Positions 8,609 to 19,187 of a stretch of 64,000 nucleotides of DNA are shown here, piece after piece. The stretch lies in assembly GCA_963783355.1 (NCBI GenBank), contig CAWANF010000001.1, positions 186,001 to 250,000 of the forward strand, read 5' to 3'. Both the position numbers and the translations under genes were made by a program. Below the pieces are notes generated by a model. That model made no database searches, was not told where the DNA came from, and saw only the letters and a list, made by a program, of their open reading frames with translations. The stretch comes from CAWANF01 sp963783355 (lineage in GTDB: Bacteria > Bacteroidota > Rhodothermia > Balneolales > DATFMH01). The first letter of the stretch is position 1, and each line of letters begins with the position of its first letter.

Positions 8609-11062
8609 ATGAAAACAGCTCTTATTTACTCTTTTGTTATTCTTTTATCATTTGTTGATGCCTGTTCCCGCACAAACTTTACAAAGAAGGAACACCAGGT
8701 AATCATGCATCGTAACGGAGGGACTCTTTCTCTGCAGGTGATTTCAAATAATATCCTGCATGTGATGTATGCTCCTGGCAAGACCCTGCCAAATAAAAAA
8801 GAATTAGCTGTCGTCGCCAGGCCTGAGTCTGTCAATTGGGAAGTGAGTGAGAAAAACGGAATTGTGACGCTGCATACCGATTCCTTAACAGCACGGGTAG
8901 ATGCTTCGGGCAGAGTATCGTTTTTTGATAACACCGGCCGTTTATTGATATCCGAAAAGGAGAATGGACGTCATATGCCCGCGGTTGTAGATCGGGGAAT
9001 TCATACTTATGCACCTGAACAGTCCTTTAATGTCGGTGATGAAGCACTATACGGACTCGGACAATATCAAAATGGTTTGATTGACTGGAAAAATGCTCCG
9101 CTCCGGTTCCGTCAATTCAACCAGCAGGATGCCGTTCCTTTCCTGGTATCTACTAAGGGATACGGACTGTTGTGGGACAACTATTCGATAACCAATTTTA
9201 ATCCGCCGAAACACCGGTTGCACTTCGAAAATGTCGTAGACTCATCGCTTAATATTCGTTCCACAAGCTTTACTCCTAAAGTGACAGGTACGTATTATTT
9301 TGCCATGAAAAGCATCGGACAGAAGCGTAACCGTTATATGGGGCCTGTCCTGTTGACTATAAATGGTGATACGGTCATCCATTACAATACGATCTGGGTT
9401 CCCGAATACCTGACAGGCAAGGCTGAACTGCAGGCCGGGAAACACTATACTGTCCGTTTTCAGAATTCGCATACCCGCAACCCCGGGCATATTTTATATA
9501 ACGGACCCGATTACAATCAAACTACTTTTAAAAGCAGTTATGGTAACCGGTTGGATTATTACATCATTTCCGGGAAAACTCCGCAAAACGTGATCACAGG
9601 TTACAGAACACTGACGGGTGCGGCACCAATGTTTGGGAAATGGGCATACGGATTCTGGCAGTGCCGCGAACGCTATCACAACCAACAGGAATTACTGGAA
9701 AATGCTTGGCAGTACCGGAAACGTCATATTCCGGTGGATAATATTGTGCAGGATTGGAATTACTGGCCTCCAAAAACCTGGGGACCTCAGTGGGATCGAT
9801 CAAGTATCCTGATCCTGAAAGCTATGGTCGATTCCCTGAAACGGATGCATTTTCATTTAATGGTTTCCGTCTGGCCGCGCATAGACAATCCGGCACTGGA
9901 AAAGCGATATGATCTGACTTCCCATATGATTGATTCCACCAGTGGGAATCTGGATTTGTGGAATCCCCAGGTGCGTGAAGACTATTATCATATGATTAAG
10001 GATTCCATGTTTGCTATTGGAGTAAGTTCGATTTGGCTGGACGGTACCGAGCCCGAAAACCATGGTCCCGATGCACATACTTACCTCGGGCCATTTAATG
10101 AGTATGCCTTGACCTACGCATTGGAAGTGACTAAAGCGTTGTATGTTGGCCACCGCAAAGATTATCCCAATCAACGGGTCTTTAACCTCACCCGTTCCGC
10201 CTTTGCCGGAATGCAACGGTACGGAGCAGCGTACTGGACGGGAGATATCAAAGGCACCTGGGAACAGTTCCGTGAGCAGATTCCCGGCGGACTGAATTAT
10301 TCGATGGCTGGCCTTCCTTATTGGACAACGGATATCGGAGGTTTTTTCCGGGATAGAACTTCCGGTAATCCAACCTATGACAATCAGTACACCAACCCGG
10401 GATATAAAGAATTACTGACCCGTTGGTTTGAGTTCGGAGCGTTTTGCCCGATATTTCGAATACATGGTTATAAATCGAACACGGAAGTCTGGCGATATGG
10501 GAAAAAATTTGAACATACCGCCAGCAAGTATTTGAATATCCGTTACCAATTAATGCCATACATTTATTCGCTGGCCTCAAAAGTGACCCGTGACGGTACA
10601 ATCATGATGCGGCCGTTGGCGTTCGCTTATCCCAACGATAAGAATACCTGGGGGATAACGGATCAGTATTTATTCGGATCTTCTATTCTGGTCAATCCGG
10701 TTACCCATCCAAATGCACAATCCAGATCAGTTTACCTGCCAAAAGGGATCTGGTTTAACTTTTGGACGGGTGAGGCAATAAACGGAGGAACGAGACTGAA
10801 TATTAAAGCCCCGCTTAATGAAATTCCATTATTTATTAAAGCCGGTTCGATCATTCCGGTTGGTCCGAAGGTACAATATGCTACTCAACCCGTAAATAAG
10901 CCCATTCGCCTGTTCATTTATCCCGGGGCAAACGGTTCCTATACATTATATAATGATGATGGTGAGACCTATCAATATGAAAAGGGAAAATATTCACTGA
11001 TTCCGATGAAATGGGATGACCAGAAAAAGGAATTGATCCTGGGTAAACGAATTGGTTCGTAG
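8609..11062 (+). CDS. GH31 alpha-xylosidase-type lipoprotein with PA14-like insert, ended by amber codon
   Basis: A retaining alpha-glycosidase of GH31, most like alpha-xylosidases acting on xyloglucan or xylan side chains. The leader ends in a lipobox (SFVDAC, Cys19), so it is membrane-anchored. Order: N-terminal sandwich with YGLGQYQ; a PA14-like insert at about 214-311 ('SFTPKVTGTYYFAMKSIG' ... 'GHILYNGPDYNQ'); (beta/alpha)8 barrel with nucleophile Asp in WLDGTEPE (~476-483) and acid/base Asp in YWTGDIKGTW (~540-546); and C-terminal sandwiches. The frame stops at TAG 11060-11062 directly after GKRIGS. Without any shift, the following 43 codons (to TAA at 11194) read NGMKEKRKFEIILVR... TIMYDGMKEVIPLK, which matches the end of the second GH31 (56875). 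The final beta-sandwich is therefore truncated by a nonsense change, probably Tyr to stop. The catalytic domain is intact. Confidence 0.93.
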   Translation: MKTALIYSFVILLSFVDACSRTNFTKKEHQVIMHRNGGTLSLQVISNNILHVMYAPGKTLPNKKELAVVARPESVNWEVSEKNGIVTLHTDSLTARVDASGRVSFFDNTGRLLISEKENGRHMPAVVDRGIHTYAPEQSFNVGDEALYGLGQYQNGLIDWKNAPLRFRQFNQQDAVPFLVSTKGYGLLWDNYSITNFNPPKHRLHFENVVDSSLNIRSTSFTPKVTGTYYFAMKSIGQKRNRYMGPVLLTINGDTVIHYNTIWVPEYLTGKAELQAGKHYTVRFQNSHTRNPGHILYNGPDYNQTTFKSSYGNRLDYYIISGKTPQNVITGYRTLTGAAPMFGKWAYGFWQCRERYHNQQELLENAWQYRKRHIPVDNIVQDWNYWPPKTWGPQWDRSSILILKAMVDSLKRMHFHLMVSVWPRIDNPALEKRYDLTSHMIDSTSGNLDLWNPQVREDYYHMIKDSMFAIGVSSIWLDGTEPENHGPDAHTYLGPFNEYALTYALEVTKALYVGHRKDYPNQRVFNLTRSAFAGMQRYGAAYWTGDIKGTWEQFREQIPGGLNYSMAGLPYWTTDIGGFFRDRTSGNPTYDNQYTNPGYKELLTRWFEFGAFCPIFRIHGYKSNTEVWRYGKKFEHTASKYLNIRYQLMPYIYSLASKVTRDGTIMMRPLAFAYPNDKNTWGITDQYLFGSSILVNPVTHPNAQSRSVYLPKGIWFNFWTGEAINGGTRLNIKAPLNEIPLFIKAGSIIPVGPKVQYATQPVNKPIRLFIYPGANGSYTLYNDDGETYQYEKGKYSLIPMKWDDQKKELILGKRIGS

Positions 11063-11194
11063 AACGGAATGAAGGAAAAAAGAAAGTTTGAGATAATCTT
11101 GGTCCGATCGGGTAACGTTCGTGGTCTGAAAAGTCAAAAAGTCGATAGGACAATTATGTACGACGGTATGAAAGAGGTGATCCCGCTTAAATAA
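11063..11194 (+). pseudogene. Orphaned C-terminal 43 codons of the GH31 gene
   Basis: In the same frame as the GH31 gene, directly after its TAG codon, the sequence reads NGMKEKRKFEIILVRSGNV ... VDRTIMYDGMKEVIPLK and ends at TAA 11192-11194. The second GH31 in this window ends NGSFPGMLKKRHFRIVVVS ... VITYNGKKVEVKL, giving a clear alignment. These codons belong to the last beta-sandwich and are untranslated unless the amber codon is read through. Confidence 0.75.
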
Positions 11195-11242
11195 ATGAAC
11201 TTGAGCAGGAAACGAATAACGGGTTAGTCCATGGAATGAATT

Positions 11243-13909
11243 ATGAAACGTAAAGATTTTCTTAAGAAAACAGCGATATCCATAGGTACTGTGGGTTCAT
11301 CAAAATTATTTTTTCCGTTTGTAGTGGATGGAATAGGCTCCAACGGCAATTCAGGGATTTCAGGCCAATTTTCCGATCCAAAAAGAGTAAAAGGGAGGGA
11401 AATACGTACCCTTGATTATCTTCGTCGTGAGCAGGGGGATAAATATGTACCTAAAAAGCCGGTATTTGTGGAATCAGAACTTACATCCGGTGTTCGTATT
11501 TCACCTATGCCGCTGGCGGAACGGTTAAAACGGAACATTGTTCCAAAACACGGTTTCTGTAGTATTGTACCCGGTAGTGATGCACTTCTTATTTCCGGCA
11601 ATGGACACATGAAGATCGACGTTCCATGTAATCCCTACTCGGAGCAGATCGTTTTTCACCACGAAAGCCTGCTCATGCCGTATAAGAAATCGTTTCAGTC
11701 ACCCAAAATCGCGGACATTTTCCCGAAGGTACGGCAAATGCTGTTGGACGGAAAATACCGTGAAGGCGTGGATTCCGCATTAGAGGAATGGAGGGAGAGT
11801 CCCATGTACAGGCAGTTAGGAGGTCACTTCACAGTTCCTGCATTCACGATGCAGTCTGAATTTCCCGAAAACCCCATCGGTCAGGGACTATCTCCGCACG
11901 GTTGATTTCGAGAGTACCGAATTGAAAGTTCACTGGACGGATGAGCGCGGCGATTGGGTTCGCCGGACCTTTACCTCCCGGCCAGACAACGTTGTGGTTC
12001 AATGGATCACCGCTCCGAAAGGACAGTCGGTGAATGTCCGGATCGACGTGAAGGAATATTCGCGGTTTAGGAGTCGTGGAGCCTTTTTCGGCAGGGCAAA
12101 GAGCGGGCCGAGCAAGGTTGAACAGGACTACAACGAACAGCGATTGATTTACAAGTGCATTTTGGATCCCACCGTAAACAACAGCGGGTATGCCGGCGTA
12201 ACCCGTGTGGTTCGCGACGGTGGTTCGGCCCGGATGGATGGGGACACGCTGGTCATCGAGAATGCGTCGTCGTTGATGCTGCTCACCCGAATCGAATATT
12301 TTACTGATTATAGTGAGGACAAAGTGGAAGCACTTCGGCAGGCAGTGGAACAAATTTCACCAGACTACACGAAATTGTTGGATCGGGCCCGGAAGGTACA
12401 ATCGGAGATGCTTAACCGTGTCACTGTAGATTTCGGAGGTGCCACACAATATGCCAGGTCTTCCGAGGAACTGCTGTCCGATCAGCGATCGAGTCCGGGT
12501 TATTCGGCCGCATATCTCGAGAAATTTTTTGAAATGTGCCGCTACTGGTTCATCCTTACAAGCGGTAAATATCCAACTATGCAGGCCGAGACCAATGCCA
12601 ATATCAACCTGCAGATTTCACCCGGTGTGCAGGGAGACTTGCGTGAGGGCATGGAGGCCTACTTCAACTGGATGGAGAGCCTGGTGCCGGATTTCCGGAC
12701 CAACGCCAGAAATATCTATGGGATGCGAGGCACACATTATGCCCTCACACCGAACCAACAGAGCGGAGTCGATACCCATTTCGACCATGCAGGTTCCACC
12801 GGAGAGACATGGCCGCATCCCTACTGGATTTCTGCCGGAGGCTGGTGTGTGCGCCCGTTCTGGGATCACTATCTTGTAACCGGCGACCTGGATTTCCTGC
12901 GCAATCACGTAGTGCCGGCTTACAAAGATCTTGCACTGTTTTACGAGGATTTCCTGACAGTGACTGACAAAGACGGGAATTACATTTTTACCCCGTCTTT
13001 CTCGCCGGAGAATAACCCGGGGAATCTGGATCCGGGACGCATGTTGGTGATCAATTCAAGCATGGATATTTCAGTGTGCCGGGAAGTTTTGTCCAATTTG
13101 GTCGAATCTTGTGAGTTGCTGGGTATTGAGGCAGAAAGCGTTCCGAAATGGAAGGCGATGCTGGCCAAGTTGCCGCCCCATCTGCTCGAACCGGACGGTA
13201 CACTGAAGGAATGGTCCTGGCCAACACTTAGGGAGCGTTACGTTCATCGTCATATTTCTCATCTTTACGGAGCCTGGCCGGGTGATGAAATTGATCCTGA
13301 CCGCACACCGCAACTGGCTAAGGCAGCACTGATTGCCGACCGGCACCGTATTCCGGAGCGGCTGGCTGCTCATGGCCGATGCCATCGCGCTTTGGTAGGG
13401 GCGCGGCTCAAAGATAGCTACCTGGTGGACAGCGAATTGCGTCAACTGATCGAAGAAGGCAATGTCGGGGAAACGTTCCGTTGTTCTCACGACCCCTACG
13501 CCTATCCCATGCCGGATGCACAAGGAGGGATTCAAACGATAATAATGGAAATGCTGGCTTACTCACGTCCTGGTGTCATCGAAGTGCTTCCGGCTCTTCC
13601 TCCGACGTTAGTGAAAGGCTCGATAAAAGGGATGCTGCTCCGCACTTTTGCCAGGCTCGATAAACTGGACATGGGACATGGAAGCCCGGACGGTGGACAT
13701 GAACAGTCACTTCAGTGAGGAACCAGGTTGTGACGTTGATTGCCCGGTATGGCATCGAAGCAATTTCCGCTACTCCCGGAGTTTTGGCAGTAAAACCGCA
13801 GTCCGGCGTGGCCACATGCGAGTTGCATTTACCGGAAGGAAAACCGGTGGATATTCATTTGAAGCTTGGGCGGAACAACCCGTTGGAATGGATTAAAAGG
13901 GTGGCTTGA
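11243..13909 (+). pseudogene. GH95-like Tat-exported hydrolase broken by three +1 frameshifts
   Basis: This is a disrupted copy of the intact gene at 13943-16675. Three frames tile the paralogue end to end. 11243-11905 covers MKRKDFLKKTAISIG (Tat-type leader) to FTMQSEFPENP. The frame then shifts near 11877, and 'SVRDYLRTVDFESTELKVHW' continues to 'TFARLDKL'. A second shift at about 13669 gives 'WDMEARTVDM', and a third at about 13702 gives 'VTLIARYGIEAIS' to stop at 13909. Each shift is explained by a single inserted base (the second and third by an extra A). GH95-like blocks persist: 'FTPSFSPEN', HRHISHLYGAWPGDE, and 'MPDAQGGIQTIIMEML'. The repaired protein would be about 888 aa. No functional full-length product is possible as written. 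Either it is a decaying tandem duplicate or a cluster of sequencing errors. Confidence 0.85.
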
Positions 13910-13942
13910 TGTTCGCATTTCAACATAAAAGAAAAGAAAGTT

Positions 13943-16675
13943 ATGAAACGAAGAGATTTTCTTAAAAAAAGCGCAGCGGCCGCCGGCCTCCTGGGTTCAC
14001 TGAAGATATCGCCGTCCCTCACTGAGGAAGAAAGCGATCCACGGACTACAACTTTACTGACAGGAGCGCCAAGAACAGACAATCGCCTGGCTGAATATCT
14101 TCACAGGATACAATCTGAACGGCTCGGACTCAAGTTGCCACAGCCCGCAAGATCGTATACGGTCTCGCCTATGTCACTGGCGGAACGGGTCAGTCGTAAG
14201 ATTGTACCACAGAGAGGTTTTTGCAGTATCGTACCCGGCAACCTGGTCAGCGAGAGTCTTACTTCCGGCAATGGAGCGATGAACATCGAGTTAATGGGCG
14301 ATCCTTACTTTGAGCAAATTCTTTTTCATCACGAAAACCTGCTCATGCCGTGGAAGAGACCTCTGGAAGCTCCCGGAGTTGCCGATATCTTTCCCCAAGT
14401 ACGGAAAATGGTTCTGGAAGGAAAACATCGTGAAGCGATTAATCTCGCGGTAAAGCACATGAACGAAAGTCCGATAAAGCAGGATACGGAGCCGCATCTT
14501 ACTATCCCTGCATTTCTGATGCATCTTGATTTTCCGAAAACCGAGTCGGTCAGGGATTATCTTCGCACCGTCAATTTCGAGAACGGCGAGATTAAAGTTC
14601 ACTGGACGGATGAACGAGGCGACTGGCTTCGTCAAGCTTTTACATCCCGGCCTGACAACGTCGTGGTCCAGTGGCTCACTCCCCCGTCAGATCAGTCCGT
14701 AAATGTGCGAATTTCTTTACGGAAGTCAGCTGGATGGACTATGCGTTCCGGGATGGACTGGGGCAGCCATAGAGGAATTGGAATAACTGATCCTGACCTG
14801 GCGGCATTCACCCAGTTGGCATCAGACCAAAAAAAACTTGCCCCAAAAGGTGTAGAAGTTTGTGAAGTACGGAAAGATTTCAACGAACATCGATTGATTT
14901 ATAAGTGCATTTTGGATTCCTCTGTGGATAACAGTGGTTACGCCGGTGTTGTTCGTGTGGTTCGCGAAGGTGGATCCGCACGGATGGAGGGGGATACGCT
15001 TGTCATCGATAATGCCTCGTCGGTGATGCTGCTTACACGCATAGAATATTTTTCCGACTACAGCGAGGACAAGATAGAAGCACTGTGGAAGGCGGTGAAA
15101 GAGCTCACTCCGGACTATCAGGCAATGCTGGAGCGTCATCACAAGGTTCAGTCGGAGATGCTCAACCGCGTTGCCGTAGATTTCGGTGGTGCCTCTCAAT
15201 ATGGCATGTCTATCGAAGAGCTACTGACCGATCAGCGGTCGAGACCGGATTACTCGCCAGCATTGCTGGAAAAAATCTTTGAAATGGGGCGTTATTGGTT
15301 CATCCTTAATAGCGGAAAGTATCCGAGCATTGCAGCCGAGATTAATTCCACTATCAACCTGCAAGAAGCAGGTGCTGCGCAGGGCGACCTTCGGGAAGGT
15401 TTGAAAGCCTACTTCAACTGGATGGAGAGTCTGGCTTCGGATTACCGGCTCAATGCCAGGAATATTTTCGGTTTTCGGGGTGCCTCATATCCCCTCTTAC
15501 CTGATAAGGGTGTTGGTGCCAGTTTCTATTACACTACCGGCTCCGATATCGGAATATGGCCTTACTGGATTTCTGCCGGAGGCTGGGGTATGCGACCGTT
15601 TTGGGATCATTATCTTGTAACAGGCGATCGGGAATTTCTCCGTAATCACGTGGTACCGGCGTATAAAGAATTGGCGTTGTTTTATGAGGATTTTCTGACG
15701 GTCACCGATAAAAATGGGAACTATATGTTCTTTCCATCCATCTCGCCGGAGCAGATGCCCCACAGTACGGTCCCGTCAGGACCGGTATTGATCAATGCCA
15801 CAATGGATATTTCGGTGTGCAGAGAGGTCCTGACCAATTTAATCCAGGCTTCGGAGATTCTGGGTACGGATACCGACAGTGTGACGAAATGGAAGGCGAT
15901 GCTGGCCAAAATGCCACCCTACCTGATCGAACAGGACGGTACACTGAAAGAATGGGCCTGGCCCACGATACAGGAACATTATAGCCACCGGCATATTTCA
16001 CATCTTTATGGGGTCTGGCCAGGGGATGAAATTGATCCTGACCGAACACCGGAACTGGCCCGTGCGGCAGAGATAGCCGACCGGAGGCGCACGTTTGATA
16101 CGATGTCCACCGCTGTAGCTGGTGAAACTTTGCCTGCTTATAGCCGCTGTCATCGTGCTTTGGTTGGGGCAAGACTCAAAGACAATGTCATCGTGGACAT
16201 CCAGTTGCGGCAATTGATGGAACAAGGTTACGTCAGCACGGCACTTCGCTGTTCACGCGAGCCTTATGGTGCCCCGGTGCCGGATGCACAAGGCGGGATT
16301 CCTGCAGTCATCATGGAAATGCTGCTATACTCGCGCCCAGGTGTGATCGAAGTACTTCCCGCCCTTCCCGAGCAGCTGGTAAAAGGCTCGATCAAGGGTA
16401 TGCTGGCTCGTACTTCTGCGAGGATAGATAAATTAGCCTGGGACATGGAGAAACGGACAGTGGATTTGACAGTTACATCAGCGAGGAAGCAGGATGTAAC
16501 ATTGATTGCCCGGTATGGAATCGAAGATATATCAGTTCCCACCGGAGTATTGAAGACTACATTTCTGCCGGGCAAAGCGAATTGTGATCTTCATTTGCCG
16601 GAAGGAAAAACGGTGAAAATTAATATGAGGCTCGGCAATAATAAACCACTGGATTGGGTCGAACAGGTGATTTAG
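13943..16675 (+). CDS. GH95-related glycoside hydrolase, Tat-exported
   Basis: A 910-aa protein with a twin-arginine leader (MKRRDFLKKSAAAAGLLGSL). The family is a distant branch of GH95: an N-terminal sandwich (RGFCSIVPGN... LTSGNGAMNIEL, with DIFPQVRKMVLEGKHREAI matching the GH95 helix of the type 'IRKLVFEGKYxEA'), then an (alpha/alpha)6 barrel. Catalytic-type blocks are present but altered: STINLQ at ~469 in place of NINxEMNYW, FFPSISPEQ at ~597 (putative acid Glu), HRHISHLYGVWPGDE at ~682, and VPDAQGGIPAVIMEML at ~778 in place of IDANFG, with Asp kept. The C-terminal part ends in a small beta-domain ('VTLIARYGIED'). It is longer than ordinary GH95 (~780 aa). It begins 33 bp after its broken paralogue and is transcribed with the other exo-enzymes. 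Specificity (L-Fuc, L-Gal or other) is unknown. Confidence 0.8.
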   Translation: MKRRDFLKKSAAAAGLLGSLKISPSLTEEESDPRTTTLLTGAPRTDNRLAEYLHRIQSERLGLKLPQPARSYTVSPMSLAERVSRKIVPQRGFCSIVPGNLVSESLTSGNGAMNIELMGDPYFEQILFHHENLLMPWKRPLEAPGVADIFPQVRKMVLEGKHREAINLAVKHMNESPIKQDTEPHLTIPAFLMHLDFPKTESVRDYLRTVNFENGEIKVHWTDERGDWLRQAFTSRPDNVVVQWLTPPSDQSVNVRISLRKSAGWTMRSGMDWGSHRGIGITDPDLAAFTQLASDQKKLAPKGVEVCEVRKDFNEHRLIYKCILDSSVDNSGYAGVVRVVREGGSARMEGDTLVIDNASSVMLLTRIEYFSDYSEDKIEALWKAVKELTPDYQAMLERHHKVQSEMLNRVAVDFGGASQYGMSIEELLTDQRSRPDYSPALLEKIFEMGRYWFILNSGKYPSIAAEINSTINLQEAGAAQGDLREGLKAYFNWMESLASDYRLNARNIFGFRGASYPLLPDKGVGASFYYTTGSDIGIWPYWISAGGWGMRPFWDHYLVTGDREFLRNHVVPAYKELALFYEDFLTVTDKNGNYMFFPSISPEQMPHSTVPSGPVLINATMDISVCREVLTNLIQASEILGTDTDSVTKWKAMLAKMPPYLIEQDGTLKEWAWPTIQEHYSHRHISHLYGVWPGDEIDPDRTPELARAAEIADRRRTFDTMSTAVAGETLPAYSRCHRALVGARLKDNVIVDIQLRQLMEQGYVSTALRCSREPYGAPVPDAQGGIPAVIMEMLLYSRPGVIEVLPALPEQLVKGSIKGMLARTSARIDKLAWDMEKRTVDLTVTSARKQDVTLIARYGIEDISVPTGVLKTTFLPGKANCDLHLPEGKTVKINMRLGNNKPLDWVEQVI

Positions 16676-16742
16676 CCAGCAATTCCATCCTTATGGAAAG
16701 GAAGAGATCAATAGAAACACGTTTGTTTAAAATAGGAAAACA

Positions 16743-19124
16743 ATGAAAAGAAAAGACTTCCTTAAAAATTCCGGATTACTTCTGAGTAGTATGATCTTAA
16801 CCAGAAACCTGAAGGCCGGGTTAATGCCACAGAGTTATGCATCCATACCGGCCAGCCTTCAAAGAGACATGGTTCTATGGTATCGTCAGCCGGGTAAGGA
16901 ATGGCTTGAAGGATTACCTGTGGGAAATGGCTATATGGGAGCGATGGTATTTGGGGGAATTCAGCAAGAACGAATTGCGTTAAACGAATCCACATTTTGG
17001 TCGGGCAGACCACAGGATTATAATGATCCGAATGCGATCAATTACTTTGCAGAAATTCGTGATTTGGTATTTGCCGGTAAACATTCGGAGGCCAGAAAGC
17101 TCGCCGATGAGCATTTTTACGGCATTCCTGCAAATCAACAGGCCTATCAGCCATTAGGCGATTTGATGTTTAACTTTGAAGGTGGAAATGATGTGACTGA
17201 CTATCGCCGGGAGCTTGATATGGAAACTGGCATAACGAAAGTCAGTTATCGATTGGGAGATGTAGTCTATACCCGTGAAGTTTTTCTTTCATACCCCGAT
17301 CGCGTACTGGTTGTCAGAATTGAAGCTGACAAACCCGGTCAGGTTTCCTTTTCGACTAGTTTGAAAAGCCAATATACGGAGGCTATCAAAGCACAACCGG
17401 GCAGACTTGTCATGGATGGCTGCTGGAAAGGGCCTATGCCTAAAAATTGGTTAATCGCCCAGGTGTCGGGAAAAGGTATTCGTTTTCAAACCGTACTCAA
17501 AGTCCTTCCGGAAGGAGGCCAATCCGGAACTGATGGAGATCAACTAAAGATCCGGAATGCAAATGCCGTTACCTTAATTCTAACAGCGGCAACAAGTTAT
17601 GTTAGTTATAAGGATATAGGAGGTGATCCGGGTGCAACGTGTCAGCAAATTCTTTCGACTGTGGAGGGTAAAAACTTTGAAACGTTGCAAACCCGGCATG
17701 TAAATGATTTTAATAATCTCATGGGACGGGTTCATCTTCTTGTTGGCGATAAAAACAGGAACAAAAAACCGACGGATGAACGTATTAAAGCCGTAAGCGA
17801 GGGCGGAGATGACACGAATTTAGAAGCTCTTTGCTTTCAGTTTGGACGTTATATTCTTGCTTCCAGCAGCCGGCCCGGCAGTCAACCGGCCAATCTTCAG
17901 GGAAGATGGAATGAATCTAACCTGCCACCATGGGGAAGTAAGTATACCATAAATATAAACGAGGAAATGAATTATTGGCCTGCGGAGGTGTGCAACCTTT
18001 CCGAGTGTCATCAGCCATTATTTGATATGATTAAAACGATATCGGACACTGGTTCCAGAACGGCCGGTGAATATTATGGGTGCAGGGGCTGGGTTGCGCA
18101 TCATAATATTGATTCATGGATGGGTACGGCACCTGTAGATGCTGCCCGTTATGGAATGTGGCCGGTCGGTGGTGCGTGGCTGTGCCAGCATTTGTGGGAA
18201 CATTACGCCTTTACAGGTGACCTGGACTTTCTCAGGACTTATTACCCGGTTATGAAATCTTCAGCCAGGTTCCTGCTGGATCTGCTGGTTGAACATCCTA
18301 AGTATCATTGGCTGGTAACACCGTTTTCCGTATCACCCGAGCATGGTTTCTATGACGATAATGGTGTATTGTCTTTTCTTTCTCCGGCCCCGACTATGGA
18401 TGTAGGTATTATGCGTGATTTATTTCCTCATTGTATAGAGGCCAGTAAATTACTTGGAACGGATGCTGATTTTCGTAGTGAGCTTGAAAATGCATTGTCC
18501 AAACTCCCTCCGTACAGGCTGGACCATAATGGATATGTTCAGGAATGGATAGAAGACTGGAAGCCGGGGAATCAGTCGCATAATGATTCCAGAAAATTTC
18601 CATTTTATCCCGGGAATTCCATTCAGTTTCATCGCGATAAAAAATTATCAGGGGCTTACGAAAAGTGGATGTCTGCCCGTGATGTTACAAGAGGATTTCA
18701 TCTTTCCTGGGATATTTGTGTATGGTCCCGTCTTGAGCGGGGAGATAAAGTCGCTGAAGGGTTACATACATTCCTTTCTAATTCTATCGCTCCCAATTTG
18801 CATAATCGTGGTGCCAATCAGTCTGATGCCAGTTTTGGATTTACTGCCGCCGTGGCCGAATCCTTATTACAAAGTCATGAAGAAGCTCTCTCTTTGCTTC
18901 CTGCCTTGTCGACGGACTGGAAAAGTGGCTCGGTCGGCGGTCTGCGCGCACGGGGCGGTTATGAAGTAAGTTTGCAATGGAAAAATAACGAACTTTTGTC
19001 GGCTAAAATACATAGTCAGTTCGAAGGACCTTGCAAAGTACGATATAAAGACCGGACTGCTAAGGTTAATTTTAAGAAGGGAGAGACCATTTCATTAAAT
19101 GCCGATCTGCAAAGGGTTGGTTGA
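16743..19124 (+). CDS. Divergent GH95 glycoside hydrolase, periplasmic
   Basis: A 793-aa GH95 protein with leader MKRKDFLKNSGLLLSSM. The N-terminus is canonical: LWYRQPGKEWLEGLPVGNGY, then NESTFWSGRPQDYNDPNA. Catalytic-barrel blocks NINEEMNYWPAE (~403) and FSVSPEH (~526, putative general acid Glu) are kept, as is an Asp in QSDASFGFTAAVAESLLQS (~691). The block that reads HRHVSHLYGLFPSNQ in the first GH95 is replaced by NQSHNDSRKFPFYPGNSI (~608), and the GTGWS-AWK block by VTRGFHLSWD. These changes line the active-site region, so specificity probably differs from classical alpha-1,2-fucosidase. It is an uninterrupted reading frame lying 67 bp after the preceding gene and 63 bp before GH3, in the same operon. 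Confidence 0.88.
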   Translation: MKRKDFLKNSGLLLSSMILTRNLKAGLMPQSYASIPASLQRDMVLWYRQPGKEWLEGLPVGNGYMGAMVFGGIQQERIALNESTFWSGRPQDYNDPNAINYFAEIRDLVFAGKHSEARKLADEHFYGIPANQQAYQPLGDLMFNFEGGNDVTDYRRELDMETGITKVSYRLGDVVYTREVFLSYPDRVLVVRIEADKPGQVSFSTSLKSQYTEAIKAQPGRLVMDGCWKGPMPKNWLIAQVSGKGIRFQTVLKVLPEGGQSGTDGDQLKIRNANAVTLILTAATSYVSYKDIGGDPGATCQQILSTVEGKNFETLQTRHVNDFNNLMGRVHLLVGDKNRNKKPTDERIKAVSEGGDDTNLEALCFQFGRYILASSSRPGSQPANLQGRWNESNLPPWGSKYTININEEMNYWPAEVCNLSECHQPLFDMIKTISDTGSRTAGEYYGCRGWVAHHNIDSWMGTAPVDAARYGMWPVGGAWLCQHLWEHYAFTGDLDFLRTYYPVMKSSARFLLDLLVEHPKYHWLVTPFSVSPEHGFYDDNGVLSFLSPAPTMDVGIMRDLFPHCIEASKLLGTDADFRSELENALSKLPPYRLDHNGYVQEWIEDWKPGNQSHNDSRKFPFYPGNSIQFHRDKKLSGAYEKWMSARDVTRGFHLSWDICVWSRLERGDKVAEGLHTFLSNSIAPNLHNRGANQSDASFGFTAAVAESLLQSHEEALSLLPALSTDWKSGSVGGLRARGGYEVSLQWKNNELLSAKIHSQFEGPCKVRYKDRTAKVNFKKGETISLNADLQRVG

Positions 19125-19187
19125 AATATAGTTTTGAGAAATTTTTTCTAAACTGAGACTAATTACTAAATCAATAGACATAGTTAT

